DNA from: Candidatus Avimonas merdigallinarum
GTDB taxonomy: Bacteria; Bacillota; Clostridia; Oscillospirales; Acutalibacteraceae
Direction: 5' to 3'
Length of the DNA: 60,637 nt
Assembly (NCBI GenBank): GCA_904377855.1
Contig: CAJFGS010000013.1
Location: forward strand, 1,901-62,537
Position 1 is the stretch's first letter. Each line of letters starts with the position of its first letter. The notes under the pieces were generated by a model. That model did no database searches. It was not told the DNA's origin and worked only from the letters and a program-made list of their open reading frames with translations. Below, piece by piece: positions 19,682-29,485 of this stretch. Position numbers and translations under genes: made by a program.

Positions 19682-20308
19682 ATGGCGCGCAAACAGGAAT
19701 TCGATTATTTTGAGGCGTTTATCCGGGCGGCGGATTATTCCATGCAGGCGGCGGACATCCTGCACCAGACGCTGGAATCGTTTAACCCGGACGATCTGCA
19801 GGAGCGCATGAAGGAAATCCACGTGGTGGAGCATGCGGCCGATATCGCCAAGCACGATTTGAACCGGGCGCTCGCCCGCGCGTTCATTACCCCCATCGAG
19901 CGGGAGGACATCTTGCTCCTTTCCCAGGCGATGGACGACGTTACCGACGCGATTGAGGATGTGCTCATCCGCCTGTATATATTCAACGTCCTGTCCATCC
20001 GGGAGGACGCCATTTCCTTTTCCGACGTCATTAAGAAATGCTGCGCCGGCATGAAAGAAACGATGCAGGAGTTCCGCAATTTTCGGAAGTCCCGTTCGAT
20101 CAACGACAGCATCGTGGAGATTAACCGGCTGGAGGAGGAGGGGGACAGCCTGTACACCAAAACGGTGCGCAAGCTGTACCTGACCTCCCGCGACGATGCG
20201 GTGGAGCTCATGGTCTGGCGGGAGATTTACGACCGGATGGAAAAATGCTGCGACGCCTGCGAACATGTGGCCAACGCGGTGGAAAGCATTATCATGAACA
20301 ATACCTAA
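19682..20308 (+). CDS. DUF47/PhoU-like partner of the PiT transporter
   Basis: This 208-residue all-helical protein belongs to the DUF47 (TIGR00153) family, cytoplasmic proteins that control PiT-type transporters. Features are the repeated acid/helix pattern (EIHVVEHAADIAKHDLNRALARAFITPIERED and EINRLEEEGD) similar to PhoU metal-binding repeats. The second ATG at 19682 is preferred because GGGAAAGG precedes it; the alternative at 19673 adds three residues. It forms an operon with the transporter and ends at a strong terminator. Confidence 0.9.
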   Translation: MARKQEFDYFEAFIRAADYSMQAADILHQTLESFNPDDLQERMKEIHVVEHAADIAKHDLNRALARAFITPIEREDILLLSQAMDDVTDAIEDVLIRLYIFNVLSIREDAISFSDVIKKCCAGMKETMQEFRNFRKSRSINDSIVEINRLEEEGDSLYTKTVRKLYLTSRDDAVELMVWREIYDRMEKCCDACEHVANAVESIIMNNT

Positions 20309-20346
20309 AAGGGCGACCCGCCGGGGCTCCGCCCATCAACAGGCAG

Positions 20347-20378
20347 AAAAGAGCCGGGGCAGCGCCCCGGCTCTTTTT
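20347..20378 (+). terminator. Terminator of the pit-DUF47 operon
   Basis: A 10-bp GC stem (20351-20360 with 20364-20373) has an AGC loop. It is extended by A/T pairs and ends in TTTTT, so it could work in both directions. The following 20379-20538 holds nothing I can call. Confidence 0.9.
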
Positions 20379-20538
20379 GCCTGCTTTCTGCTGGAAAAAT
20401 CCATGGCTCCGGGCAGCCTCCCCCCGGCATCCGGACAGGGTTCCCCGGCGCCGCCGGGAGGCTTCATCTGTTCATCTTCCGCCACGCAGGCCGCGATTCC
20501 ATGCCCGCTGCCCCGCCGGCCGTTGGGGGCGTCTCCGG

Positions 20539-20877
20539 CTATCGCATGGTGCTGACCACCATGGCGACTAGGCTGACGATTTCCGCCTGCTCATGGGGCT
20601 TCAGGGGAGCGATGAGTTCGCGTAGCATCTGCTCGGTATCTTCAAACAGCTCCAGTTTCCGATACTCCCTGTCAAAATCCAGGAGATCCACGGGGCGTAT
20701 CTGGAAAGCGCGCGCAAGCTTGGCGAGGCTCTCCATGGTGGGATTCCCTTTCATGGCCTCAATCTGCCGGATGTTCGCGACATTCATATCCGCCTTATCC
20801 GCCAACTCTTCCTGGCTCATTTCCAGTTCTTTACGGATTTTCTTTATGCGTATACCGAGAAGGCGGTTGATATCCAT
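20539..20877 (-). CDS. XRE-family transcriptional regulator (112 aa)
   Basis: Residues about 10-65 form a Cro/C1-type helix-turn-helix (IRKELEMSQEELADKADMNVANIRQIE, then GNPTMESLAKLARAF). The C-terminal half (FDREYRKLELFEDTEQMLRELIAPLK) is helical and may dimerise. The ATG follows AAGGAGGAG. It is transcribed leftward, alone, and a perfect palindrome lies 87 bp upstream, a likely binding site for itself. Targets unknown. Confidence 0.85.
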   Translation of the reverse strand: MDINRLLGIRIKKIRKELEMSQEELADKADMNVANIRQIEAMKGNPTMESLAKLARAFQIRPVDLLDFDREYRKLELFEDTEQMLRELIAPLKPHEQAEIVSLVAMVVSTMR

Positions 20878-20963
20878 AAAGGGGCTCCTCCTTAGTTCAA
20901 ATTTAATGCAATTGTAATGCGTTTTTCACCACCTTACTCGGTTTTGTGGGAAATCTCAACAGG

Positions 20964-20988
20964 ATATACTATTGATTCAATAGTATAT
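20964..20988. promoter_or_regulatory. Perfect 11-bp palindrome upstream of XRE gene
   Basis: ATATACTATTG (20964-20974), ATT, CAATAGTATAT (20978-20988) is a perfect inverted repeat in the AT-rich divergent region. Its spacing suits a dimeric HTH repressor, and it contains -10-like sequences on both strands. The region 20989-21250 shows only weak short frames; a 21032-21286 frame lacks a ribosome site. Confidence 0.6.
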
Positions 20989-21250
20989 GATTGATTTCTT
21001 TGAAATATTCCGTTAGGTATAATAGCTATTAATGGGTTTGAACGCGAATAGTTTGCAAAAAATCTGTAAATTTAGGAAAAATATGCCAATATTTCCGGGT
21101 TGTGGAGAACAAGGCGAATGTTTACCGCCCGCACCGCGGGAGGAAAAACGGGGCAATTCCGGCCGGCCGCTTTCTAATAAAGGATATATACAAGTTGCGC
21201 TGGATGCGCTGAAAAATATTTTGGAAGCGATTTTTCCTTTCATCTCCCCC

Positions 21251-21279
21251 TTGATTGTTCCGCTTTCGGCGATTATACT
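21251..21279 (+). promoter_or_regulatory. Promoter of the CAP-domain lipoprotein
   Basis: TTGATT (21251-21256), 17 bp and TATACT (21274-21279) lie about 178 bp before the lipoprotein start, leaving a leader of roughly 170 nt. Confidence 0.65.
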
Positions 21280-21456
21280 TGTATAGGACGCCGCAAACAC
21301 CAGCCGGCACACGGCCGGGGGATACGGCCCGACCATTGCTTTTTGACCCTGGATTCTGTGCTCTGCGCCTGAACACCACCGCGCAGCCCCGAAGAAAGCC
21401 GAACGGAAGGCTCCCCGGCCTGTAAGAGGTTACGAGAGAAAGGAACAGGTATATAT

Positions 21457-22281
21457 ATGAAGAATATGAGGAAATGGATATTGGAAATCACAGCGGCCCT
21501 GCTGCTTTGCGCGCTCCTGGCGGGGTGCGGCGCAACGCCTCCCCCCGCTGCGGGCGGCAGCGCGGCCTGGGATGCGGGCGCCACACAGGAGGGGGCGCCT
21601 GACTCGCCGGAACAGGAGGACGAGATTTCCGTACCGGGCTCCTCCGCCGGTTCGTCCGGACAGGAGACCGCCGGCTCCGCCGCGGATCCGACCACGGAAG
21701 CCGTTCCGACGCAGGGAACCAAGCAGCCGGCCGGCTCCGCGGGAAAGACGACCGCAGCCAGCCCGTCCCGCGCGACGACGCGCCCGGCTTCTTCTTCGTC
21801 GTCCGCCGCGGCCAAGCCCACGACGCAGGCCCCGTCCCCTACGACGGCCGCCCCGGCAACCAAGCCGACTGCCAAACCGACTACCAAGCCGACGACCGGT
21901 TCCTCGACGGGATTCCAGGCGGCGTTCGAGGAGGAGGTCGTGGCCCTGGTCAATCAGGAGAGGGCCGCGCGGGGCCTTGCCGCCCTGTCGCTCCACTCGC
22001 CGCTCAGGGAAACCGCGCGGCTCCGCAGCCAGGAGATTGCAGAAGTATTCAGCCATACCCGGCCGAACGGGAAAGACTGCTTTACGGCCTTCCCCAGCGG
22101 GCTGTCCCGCATGGCGGAGAACATTGCGTACGGGTACCCCACCCCGGAAAAGGTGGTGGAGGGCTGGATGAACTCCGACGGGCACCGGGCGAATATCCTG
22201 GATGCGAATCTCCGGTATATCGGCGTGGGCTGCTATAAGGAGAACGGGACGTATTACTGGGCGCAGGCGTTTGGCAGCTGA
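21457..22281 (+). CDS. CAP/SCP-domain lipoprotein (YkwD-like)
   Basis: This 274-residue secreted lipoprotein has a type II signal peptide with lipobox LLAGC at about residues 20-24. A long disordered linker rich in Ser, Thr, Pro and Ala follows (about 25-148), with repeated KPT/TT units, likely spanning the cell wall. The C-terminal CAP domain (about 150-274) is recognisable by VALVNQERAARGL, the conserved HTRPNGKDCF, MAENIAYGY, HRANILDANLRYIGVGC and YWAQAFG. Bacterial CAP proteins are extracellular and often tied to sporulation or the envelope; the activity is not known. A terminator follows at once. Confidence 0.9.
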   Translation: MKNMRKWILEITAALLLCALLAGCGATPPPAAGGSAAWDAGATQEGAPDSPEQEDEISVPGSSAGSSGQETAGSAADPTTEAVPTQGTKQPAGSAGKTTAASPSRATTRPASSSSSAAAKPTTQAPSPTTAAPATKPTAKPTTKPTTGSSTGFQAAFEEEVVALVNQERAARGLAALSLHSPLRETARLRSQEIAEVFSHTRPNGKDCFTAFPSGLSRMAENIAYGYPTPEKVVEGWMNSDGHRANILDANLRYIGVGCYKENGTYYWAQAFGS

Positions 22282-22341
22282 GGCCGCGACCCTGCCCGCC
22301 CTGAAGGAAAACACGATGCGGCACCTTCCGCGTTCAAAAGC

Positions 22342-22366
22342 CGGCGCTGAAAAGCGCCGTTTATTT
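22342..22366 (+). terminator. Terminator of the CAP lipoprotein gene
   Basis: CGGCGCT (22342-22348), GAAA, AGCGCCG (22353-22359) is followed by TTTATTTG. It lies just outside the left hairpin of the IS200-type element. Confidence 0.75.
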
Positions 22367-22375
22367 GTAGTGTAA

Positions 22376-23061
22376 AACCACTGGCAAGGCCAGTGGTTCA
22401 AAAGAGCCTAGGGCGATAAGGTGGACAGAAAAACTCCCTTTGCTAAAATGAGAATGCGGTCTGCCAACTGCATTCGAAAGCAAAGGGAGGACATTCAGAT
22501 GAGTCTGAACGACGTAAATAGTCTATCACACACAAAATGGAATTGTAAATACCACATCGTGTTTGCACCAAAGTACCGAAGGAAAATATTTTACCATGAA
22601 AAACGGGAAGCAGTAGGGAAAATCTTGAGACAACTCTGCGAGTGGAAGGGAGTCAAGATCGTGAGTGCAGAGGTGTGTCCCGACCATGTGCATATGCTGG
22701 TGGAGATTCCACCAAAACTGTCGGTATCGAGTTTCATGGGGTACTTGAAGGGAAAGAGCAGTACGATGCTGTACGAACAGTTTTGGGAACTGAAATACAA
22801 ATATCGGAGCCGAGAATTCTGGTGCCGGGGATACTACGTAGATACAGTGGGCAAGAATGCAAGCCGCATAGCGGAATACATTGCGAACCAATTGAAGGAA
22901 GATGAATTAGGCGAACAGCTGACCATGAGTGAACTCGGCCCGTTTACGGGCGGCAAGTAGCAGTCTGAGCGCGGCTGGCAGACCGTACTTACACGTTTGA
23001 CGTGTATGCGAGGAGCATAGGGCTTTGCCCGCATAGGTAATACCACCGGCTTTGCCGGTGG
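22376..23061 (+). mobile_element. IS200-type insertion sequence (tnpA only)
   Basis: The element is bounded by subterminal hairpins typical of the IS200/IS605 group: a 10-bp stem with AAG loop at 22376-22398 on the left and an 8-bp stem with TTT loop at 23043-23061 on the right. It carries a single Y1 transposase and no tnpB. Ends are approximate because this group makes no target duplications. It lies between the lipoprotein terminator and the arginine control region without breaking a gene. Confidence 0.85.
22499..22960 (+). CDS. tnpA: IS200/IS605-family Y1 transposase
   Basis: The 153-residue Y1 HUH transposase excises and inserts single-stranded DNA. The HUH metal motif is DHVHML, and the catalytic Tyr lies in GYYVDTVGKN. 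The length and the start MSLNDVNSLSHTKWNCKYHIVFAPKY are usual for IS200 TnpA. The ATG at 22499 follows GGGAGGACATTCAG; a longer in-frame start at 22421 has no ribosome site. The gene is intact, so the copy may be active. Confidence 0.95.
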   Translation: MSLNDVNSLSHTKWNCKYHIVFAPKYRRKIFYHEKREAVGKILRQLCEWKGVKIVSAEVCPDHVHMLVEIPPKLSVSSFMGYLKGKSSTMLYEQFWELKYKYRSREFWCRGYYVDTVGKNASRIAEYIANQLKEDELGEQLTMSELGPFTGGK

Positions 23062-23215
23062 ATGTTTATTGCATGGCGGACCATGCCGGGAAGGCTCCCT
23101 ACCGTCCGGCGGCGGAGCCTTCCGGGAGGGGCGCCGTGCGGGGGATGACGGGGCGGTAGGCGGTTTCCGGAAGATGTGGACCCCGCCCGGACCAGCCGGA
23201 GCGCATAAGCCCACA

Positions 23216-23382
23216 TGCATAAGTTGAATAAAACAGGCATAAAAATGTATATTTATACGACTCATTCATGAAAAACCGTATATAGAATCCAGAGGGAGTG
23301 GTTGCATAAACAGGAATAAAACCAAGAGTTTGCCCCGCTTTGTACAGGATGACAAAATTGCATAAACAAGCATAATTATACG
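23216..23382. promoter_or_regulatory. Array of ARG-box-like operators upstream of argG
   Basis: Several matches to the ARG-box pattern TGNATWWWWATNCA are visible in an AT-rich stretch: TGTATATTTATACG (23246-23259, 13 of 14), the overlapping GGCATAAAAATGTA (23236-23249, 12 of 14) and AGCATAATTATACG (23369-23382, 12 of 14). Half-site pairs TGCATAA..GAATAA occur at 23216-23230 and 23303-23319. ArgR/AhrC hexamers bind such clusters. The last box ends 9 bp before the -35, fitting repression by arginine. The regulator gene is not in the window. Confidence 0.7.
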
Positions 23383-23391
23383 AGAAACCCC

Positions 23392-23420
23392 TTGAAAACC
23401 GGCATGCGGAGGACTATAAT
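23392..23420 (+). promoter_or_regulatory. Promoter of the arginine cluster
   Basis: TTGAAA (23392-23397), 17 bp and TATAAT (23415-23420) lie 52 bp before the argG start. It is the only strong promoter I see for the argG-argF run. Confidence 0.85.
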
Positions 23421-23472
23421 AGGGGCATTGAAAAAAGCGCGGGGAAACGCCGCGGCGAAAGGATGCGTTCGT

Positions 23473-24687
23473 ATGGATCAGCAGGTAAAAAAAGTGGTGC
23501 TCGCCTATTCGGGCGGGCTGGACACCTCGATTATCATCCCGTGGCTGAAGGAAAACTACAATAACTGCGAAGTGATTGCCGTGGCGGCCGACGTCGGGCA
23601 GGGCAAGGAACTGTCCGGCCTGCAGGAGAAGGCGATCAAAACCGGCGCCTCCAAGCTGTATATTGAAGACCTGCGCAAGGAGTTTGTGGAGGATTTTATC
23701 TTCCCGACGGTGAAGGCCGGCGCGGTGTATGAGAACCAGTACCTGCTCGGCACCTCCTTTGCCCGGCCGATCATCGCCAAGCGGCTGGTGGAAATCGCGA
23801 AGGCGGAGGGCGCCGACGCGATCGCCCACGGCTGCACCGGCAAGGGGAACGACCAGGTCCGGTTTGAACTGGCCATCAAGGCTTTCGCCCCGAAGATGAA
23901 GATCATCGCCCCTTGGCGGATCTGGGACCTGAAGTCGAGGGACGAGGAAATCGATTACGCCGAGGCGCACCACATCCCGCTGGCCATCACGCGGGAGACC
24001 AACTATTCCAAGGATAAGAACCTCTGGCACCTGTCCCACGAGGGCCTGGATCTGGAGGATCCGGCCAACGAGCCGAAGTACGACGAAATCCTGGAAATGG
24101 GCGTTTCCCCGGAAAAGGCGCCGGACAAGGCCACGTATATCACCCTTTCGTTTGAAAAGGGGATCCCGGTGGCGCTGGACGGGGTGAAGATGGACGGCGT
24201 GGCCCTGATTGAAAAGCTCAACGAGGTCGGCGGCGCGAACGGCATCGGGATCGTCGATATGGTGGAAAACCGGCTGGTCGGCATGAAGAGCCGCGGCGTG
24301 TACGAAACCCCCGGCGGCACCATCCTCTACAAGGCGCATGAGGCGCTGGAGACCCTCTGCCTCGACCGGGACACCCAGCATTATAAGCAGCAGATGGTGG
24401 CCGGCAAGTTCAGCGAGCTGGTGTATTACGGCCAGTGGTTCACCCCCCTGCGGGAGGCCCTCTCCGCGTTTGTGGACAGCACCCAGGAGCATGTGACCGG
24501 CGAAGTGAAGCTCAAGCTGTACAAGGGCAACATGATCCTCGCTTCCCTGACCTCCCCGTACTCCCTGTACGACGAGGAAATCGCCACCTTTGACGAGGAC
24601 GACGTGTACGATCAGAAGGATTCCCAGGGCTTCATCAACCTCTTTGGCCTGCCGATCAAGGTCCAGGCGATGAAAGAGGGCAAATAA
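23473..24687 (+). CDS. argG: Argininosuccinate synthase
   Basis: ArgG joins citrulline and aspartate with ATP to form argininosuccinate. The 404 residues begin at the ATG at 23473 ([19 protein letters not shown]); longer in-frame starts lie inside the promoter. The N-type ATP pyrophosphatase P-loop is SGGLDTS, followed by [14 protein letters not shown] and APWRIWDL, all family signatures. It leads the arginine cluster behind ARG-box-like sites. The order argG-H first, then C-J-B-D-F, puts the last two steps of the pathway closest to the promoter. Confidence 0.97.
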   Translation: MDQQVKKVVLAYSGGLDTSIIIPWLKENYNNCEVIAVAADVGQGKELSGLQEKAIKTGASKLYIEDLRKEFVEDFIFPTVKAGAVYENQYLLGTSFARPIIAKRLVEIAKAEGADAIAHGCTGKGNDQVRFELAIKAFAPKMKIIAPWRIWDLKSRDEEIDYAEAHHIPLAITRETNYSKDKNLWHLSHEGLDLEDPANEPKYDEILEMGVSPEKAPDKATYITLSFEKGIPVALDGVKMDGVALIEKLNEVGGANGIGIVDMVENRLVGMKSRGVYETPGGTILYKAHEALETLCLDRDTQHYKQQMVAGKFSELVYYGQWFTPLREALSAFVDSTQEHVTGEVKLKLYKGNMILASLTSPYSLYDEEIATFDEDDVYDQKDSQGFINLFGLPIKVQAMKEGK

Positions 24688-24838
24688 GCTAAGCAGGCCG
24701 TGAGGCGCCCGCCCGGCTGCCGGAAAGGCCCGGGGCCGGGGGCCCTTCCTATCGCGGCCGGGGACGGCAAGTAGCCTTCCCTGGAATGAGGCGCGGCCGG
24801 CGGATTGCGGCAGATTTCAAAACGATTCCAAATCAAGC

Positions 24839-24867
24839 GGCAGGGGACGGTTCGCCGTCGCCCTGCC
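24839..24867 (+). repeat. Stable TTCG-loop hairpin between argG and argH
   Basis: A 12-bp stem with one bulged base (24839-24850 with 24855-24867) is capped by a TTCG tetraloop. No T-run follows directly, so it is more likely an mRNA-processing or stability element, or a partial terminator that lowers downstream expression. Confidence 0.5.
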
Positions 24868-24904
24868 CGCCTCTTTACATCGAGACGGAAGGCGGGAAAA
24901 CCCG

Positions 24905-26278
<1,374 letters not shown>

Positions 26279-26399
26279 CCGCCGCCCCGCTCCCAAAGAT
26301 GCCGGCGGCATAGGCTCCGCCGGCTGCGCCGCAGGCGGCCCCGGCAGGAGGTGCGGAACATTTTACCGCCGGCCGGAGGCAAGGAAAGGACGAGAGAAA

Positions 26400-27437
26400 A
26401 TGACAGTACAAGCGGGAATCCTGGGGGCCACCGGCTACGCCGGGGTGGAGCTGGCGCGGCTGCTGCTCCGCCACCCGGCGGCGAAGCTGGCCGCGGTCGG
26501 CTCGGTTTCCTTTGAAGGCAAAAAGCTGTACGAGGTGTACCCCTCCCTGCGGGAGCTCTGCGAACTGGAGTGCGAGGGGGCGGACGAGGTCATCGCCAAA
26601 AGCGACGTGGTGTTTGCGGCCCTGCCGCACGGCCTGTCCCAGGACACGGCCGCCGCGTGCGTCAAGGCGGGGAAGAAGTTCATCGACCTGGGGGCCGATT
26701 TCCGGCTGGACGACCCGGCCGAATATGAAAAATGGTACGGCTGCGAATACAAATACCCCGCCCTGCACGGGCAGGCGGTTTACGGCCTGCCCGAGCTGTT
26801 CCGGGACGAAATCCGGGGCAAATCGGTGATCGGCAACCCCGGCTGCTACCCTACCAGCATTGCTTTGGGGCTGGCCCCCGCGCTGCGGGCCGGGCTGGTG
26901 GAGCCGCAGGGGATCGTGATCGATTCCAAGTCGGGGGTGACCGGCTCGGGCCGGAAAACCACCCAGGGCACCCATTTCCCCGAATGCAACGAGGCGTTTT
27001 CCGCCTATAAGGTGGCGGCCCACCGCCACACCCCCGAAATCGAGCAGACACTGAGCAAAATGGCGGGGGAGAAGGCGACGGTGACCTTCGTGCCCCACCT
27101 GCTCCCGGTCAACCGGGGGATCCTCTCCACCATGTACGCCCGCCTCAAGCCGGGCGCGACGCTGGAGGCTGCCCGCGCGCTGTATGAGGAAACTTACCGG
27201 GACGAGCGGTTCGTCCGGGTTCTGCCGCAGGGGGTCGGGGTGGACGTCCGGAATGTGAAATGCTCCAACTACTGCGACATCCAGCTGTATGCGGATGGGC
27301 ATACCGGCCTGCTGGTGATCACCTCGGTCATCGATAATATGGTCAAGGGGGCGGCGGGCCAGGCTATCCAGAATATGAACCTGCTCTTCGGCCTGTCGGA
27401 GGAAGCCGGCATCGACATGATCCCCCCCGCGTTTTAG
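26400..27437 (+). CDS. argC: N-acetyl-gamma-glutamyl-phosphate reductase
   Basis: ArgC reduces N-acetylglutamyl phosphate with NADPH to the semialdehyde. The 345 residues start MTVQAGILGATGYAGVELARLL, with the Rossmann motif GATGYAG, and the catalytic Cys149 lies in GNPGCYPTS. HRHTPEIEQ contributes a conserved His. The ATG at 26400 follows AAGGAAAGGACG; an earlier in-frame start at 26232 reads into argH and is unlikely. Confidence 0.97.
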   Translation: MTVQAGILGATGYAGVELARLLLRHPAAKLAAVGSVSFEGKKLYEVYPSLRELCELECEGADEVIAKSDVVFAALPHGLSQDTAAACVKAGKKFIDLGADFRLDDPAEYEKWYGCEYKYPALHGQAVYGLPELFRDEIRGKSVIGNPGCYPTSIALGLAPALRAGLVEPQGIVIDSKSGVTGSGRKTTQGTHFPECNEAFSAYKVAAHRHTPEIEQTLSKMAGEKATVTFVPHLLPVNRGILSTMYARLKPGATLEAARALYEETYRDERFVRVLPQGVGVDVRNVKCSNYCDIQLYADGHTGLLVITSVIDNMVKGAAGQAIQNMNLLFGLSEEAGIDMIPPAF

Positions 27438-27529
27438 ATCCCCGTCCGGCGGCGGGCGGCTTCCCGGGGCTTCCCCCGGCTTCCCGCCCCTCGGCGGGCG
27501 GAGCTTGAGAGAAGGCGAGGTGCCCTTCC

Positions 27530-28201
27530 GTGAAAGAGCGCGCGGATCCCCGCCTGTCCCGGAGAGGCGGCTCTGCCGCTTCCCGCCGCGGATACTGGTT
27601 CCTGTTCGGGGTGTGGGCGGCGTCCCTGGCCCTGGGCCTGCTGTTTACCGGATTGTGGAGGGAGCGGGCGCTCGATTCGCAGTTCTCCCCGTCGTCCGCA
27701 TGGCAGGAGCCGATGCTTTACGGCCTGGGCGGGGCCTTCGGGTTCCTGCGGGAGGCGGCCGGCTGGACGCTTGTCCTCCGGTATCCGCTGCGGCGCTGCC
27801 TCCTCCCGTTCGGCATCGCCTGCTTCCTCCGGTGGGGGAGGGCCCTGGCTGGGGCGCGCGGCTTGGAGGCGGATACCGCCCTCTGGCGCTACCTGCTCGA
27901 TTCCTTCTTTCTGCCGCTGCTCTCCTGCGCTGCCCTTTTCCTTTTGGCAAAAGGGCTTTCCCGCCTGCTTCACGGCCGGGAATGGGCGGCATTCCTGGGG
28001 CTGACGGCGTCTTACCGGCTGGCCGAATGGCTGGCGGCAGGGGCGTGGGCGGGCTTTTCTTCGTCGCTCCTTCTGAACACGGCGCGGGACGCCCTGGTGG
28101 GGATCGCCGCCTATGGGCTGCTCTCCCTCTGCCTGCGGTGGTGGGAAAAGGCCCCGCCCGCTTTTCCAAGTTTACAGCATGATCGAAAGGTTGGATTACC
28201 A
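27530..28201 (+). other. Membrane-protein ORF open in frame with argJ
   Basis: A GTG start at 27530 opens 224 codons that run without a stop into argJ. The segment is plainly a membrane protein: about six hydrophobic stretches (for example WFLFGVWAASLALGLLF, LPLLSCAALFLLAKG, DALVGIAAYGLLSLCL) separated by Arg-rich loops, unlike the Gly/Pro/Arg-rich shadow frames. No family recognised. In the neighbouring frame a TGA at 28180-28182 falls 19 bp before the argJ ATG, so a one-base indel near its 3' end would turn a separate gene into this fusion. Real fusion, frameshift and sequencing error are all possible. Confidence 0.6.
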
Positions 28202-29419
28202 ATGACAGACTTTATCGAAGGCGGCGTGACCGCGGCGAAGGGATTTACCGCCGCCGGCATCCACTGCGGCATCCGGAAGAACCGGGAGAAGAAGGATCTG
28301 GCGCTCATCCTGTCCGACCGGCCGGCCGCGGCCGCGGCGGTGTATACCCGGAACCTGGTCAAGGGCGCGCCGATTGCGGTGACCGCTGCCCACCTGGAAA
28401 ACGGGGTGGCCCGGGCGGTGATCTGCAACAGCGGCATCGCCAACACCTGCGCCGCCGACGGGGTGGAGAAGGCGAACGCCATGTGCCGCCTGACGGCGGA
28501 AACGCTGGGCATTGCGGAACAGGACGTGATCGTCGCCTCTACCGGGGTGATCGGGCCCTCGATTGACCTGGCGCCGATTGAAGCGGGCCTGCCGGCGCTG
28601 GCGGCCGCCCTTTCAGTGGAGGGGCACGCGGCCGCGGCCGAGGCGATTATGACCACCGATACGGTGAAAAAGGAGTTCGCCGTCCGCTTCACCCTGGGGG
28701 ACGTTCCCTGCGCCATGGGCGGCATCGCCAAGGGGAGCGGGATGATCGCCCCCAATATGGCCACCATGCTCAGCTTTATCACGACCGACGCGGCGGTATC
28801 CGCCCCGCTGCTCCGCCAGGCGCTGGCCGAGGTCGCGGCGGATACCTTCAACATGATGTCGGTGGACGGGGACACCTCCACCAACGACACCCTGGCCATC
28901 CTGGCCAACGGGGCGGCGGGGAACCCGCCCGTGAACACGCCGGGCGAGGATTACGCCGCGTTTGTGCAGGCGCTGCGCGCCCTGTGCACCGCGCTGACGA
29001 AAGCCCTCGCCGCGGACGGCGAAGGGGCCACCAAGCTGCTCGAATGCCGCGTCACCGGCGGGAAAACGACCGCGGACGCCAAAACCGTGGCGAAAGCGGT
29101 GGTGAATTCCGCCCTGCTCAAAGCCGCGATGTTCGGCGCGGACGCCAACTGGGGCCGGGTCCTGTGCGCTATCGGGTATTCCGGCGCGCAGGTGGATATC
29201 CAGGGGGTGGACGTTGCCTTCTCCTCGGCGGCGGGAAGCATCCCGGTGTGCCTGTCCGGGGCGGGGATCCCCTTCAGCGAGGAAAAGGCCAAGGCGATCC
29301 TCAGCGAGAAGGAAATCGTGATTGCGGTCACCCTGCACGACGGGGAAGCCTCCGCCACCGCCTGGGGCTGTGACCTGACCTACGATTATGTAAAAATCAA
29401 CGGCGACTACCGGAGCTGA
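28202..29419 (+). CDS. argJ: Bifunctional glutamate N-acetyltransferase/ornithine acetyltransferase
   Basis: ArgJ moves the acetyl group from N-acetylornithine to glutamate and can also use acetyl-CoA, closing the acetyl cycle. From the ATG at 28202 the product has 405 residues, the normal length, starting FIEGGVTAAKGFTAAGIHCG. The self-cleavage site and nucleophile Thr188 lie in GSGMIAPNMATML. GADANWGRVLCAIGYSG near residue 310 is another signature. GAAAGG lies about 11 bp before the ATG. The frame is open a further 224 codons upstream into a membrane protein, so the native product could be a 629-residue fusion; I prefer the internal start. Confidence 0.93.
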   Translation: MTDFIEGGVTAAKGFTAAGIHCGIRKNREKKDLALILSDRPAAAAAVYTRNLVKGAPIAVTAAHLENGVARAVICNSGIANTCAADGVEKANAMCRLTAETLGIAEQDVIVASTGVIGPSIDLAPIEAGLPALAAALSVEGHAAAAEAIMTTDTVKKEFAVRFTLGDVPCAMGGIAKGSGMIAPNMATMLSFITTDAAVSAPLLRQALAEVAADTFNMMSVDGDTSTNDTLAILANGAAGNPPVNTPGEDYAAFVQALRALCTALTKALAADGEGATKLLECRVTGGKTTADAKTVAKAVVNSALLKAAMFGADANWGRVLCAIGYSGAQVDIQGVDVAFSSAAGSIPVCLSGAGIPFSEEKAKAILSEKEIVIAVTLHDGEASATAWGCDLTYDYVKINGDYRS

Positions 29420-29485
29420 CCGGCTCCGCCGGGCGGCCTTTTGCGCCGCCGGGAAGGGATTTTCAAGGAAAAGGTGGGTTCTCCC

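Noticed and set aside
21032-21286. Possible 84-residue protein after a TATAAT-like sequence
   Set aside because: No ribosome site, and the end of the frame overlaps the lipoprotein promoter at 21251-21279.
22376-23061. IS element as part of an IS605-type unit with TnpB or a guide RNA
   Set aside because: No tnpB or tnpB remnant is present on either side; it is an IS200-type single-gene element.
24839-24867. argG-argH hairpin as a full terminator
   Set aside because: Strong stem but no T-run, and argH has no promoter I can find, so read-through is more likely.
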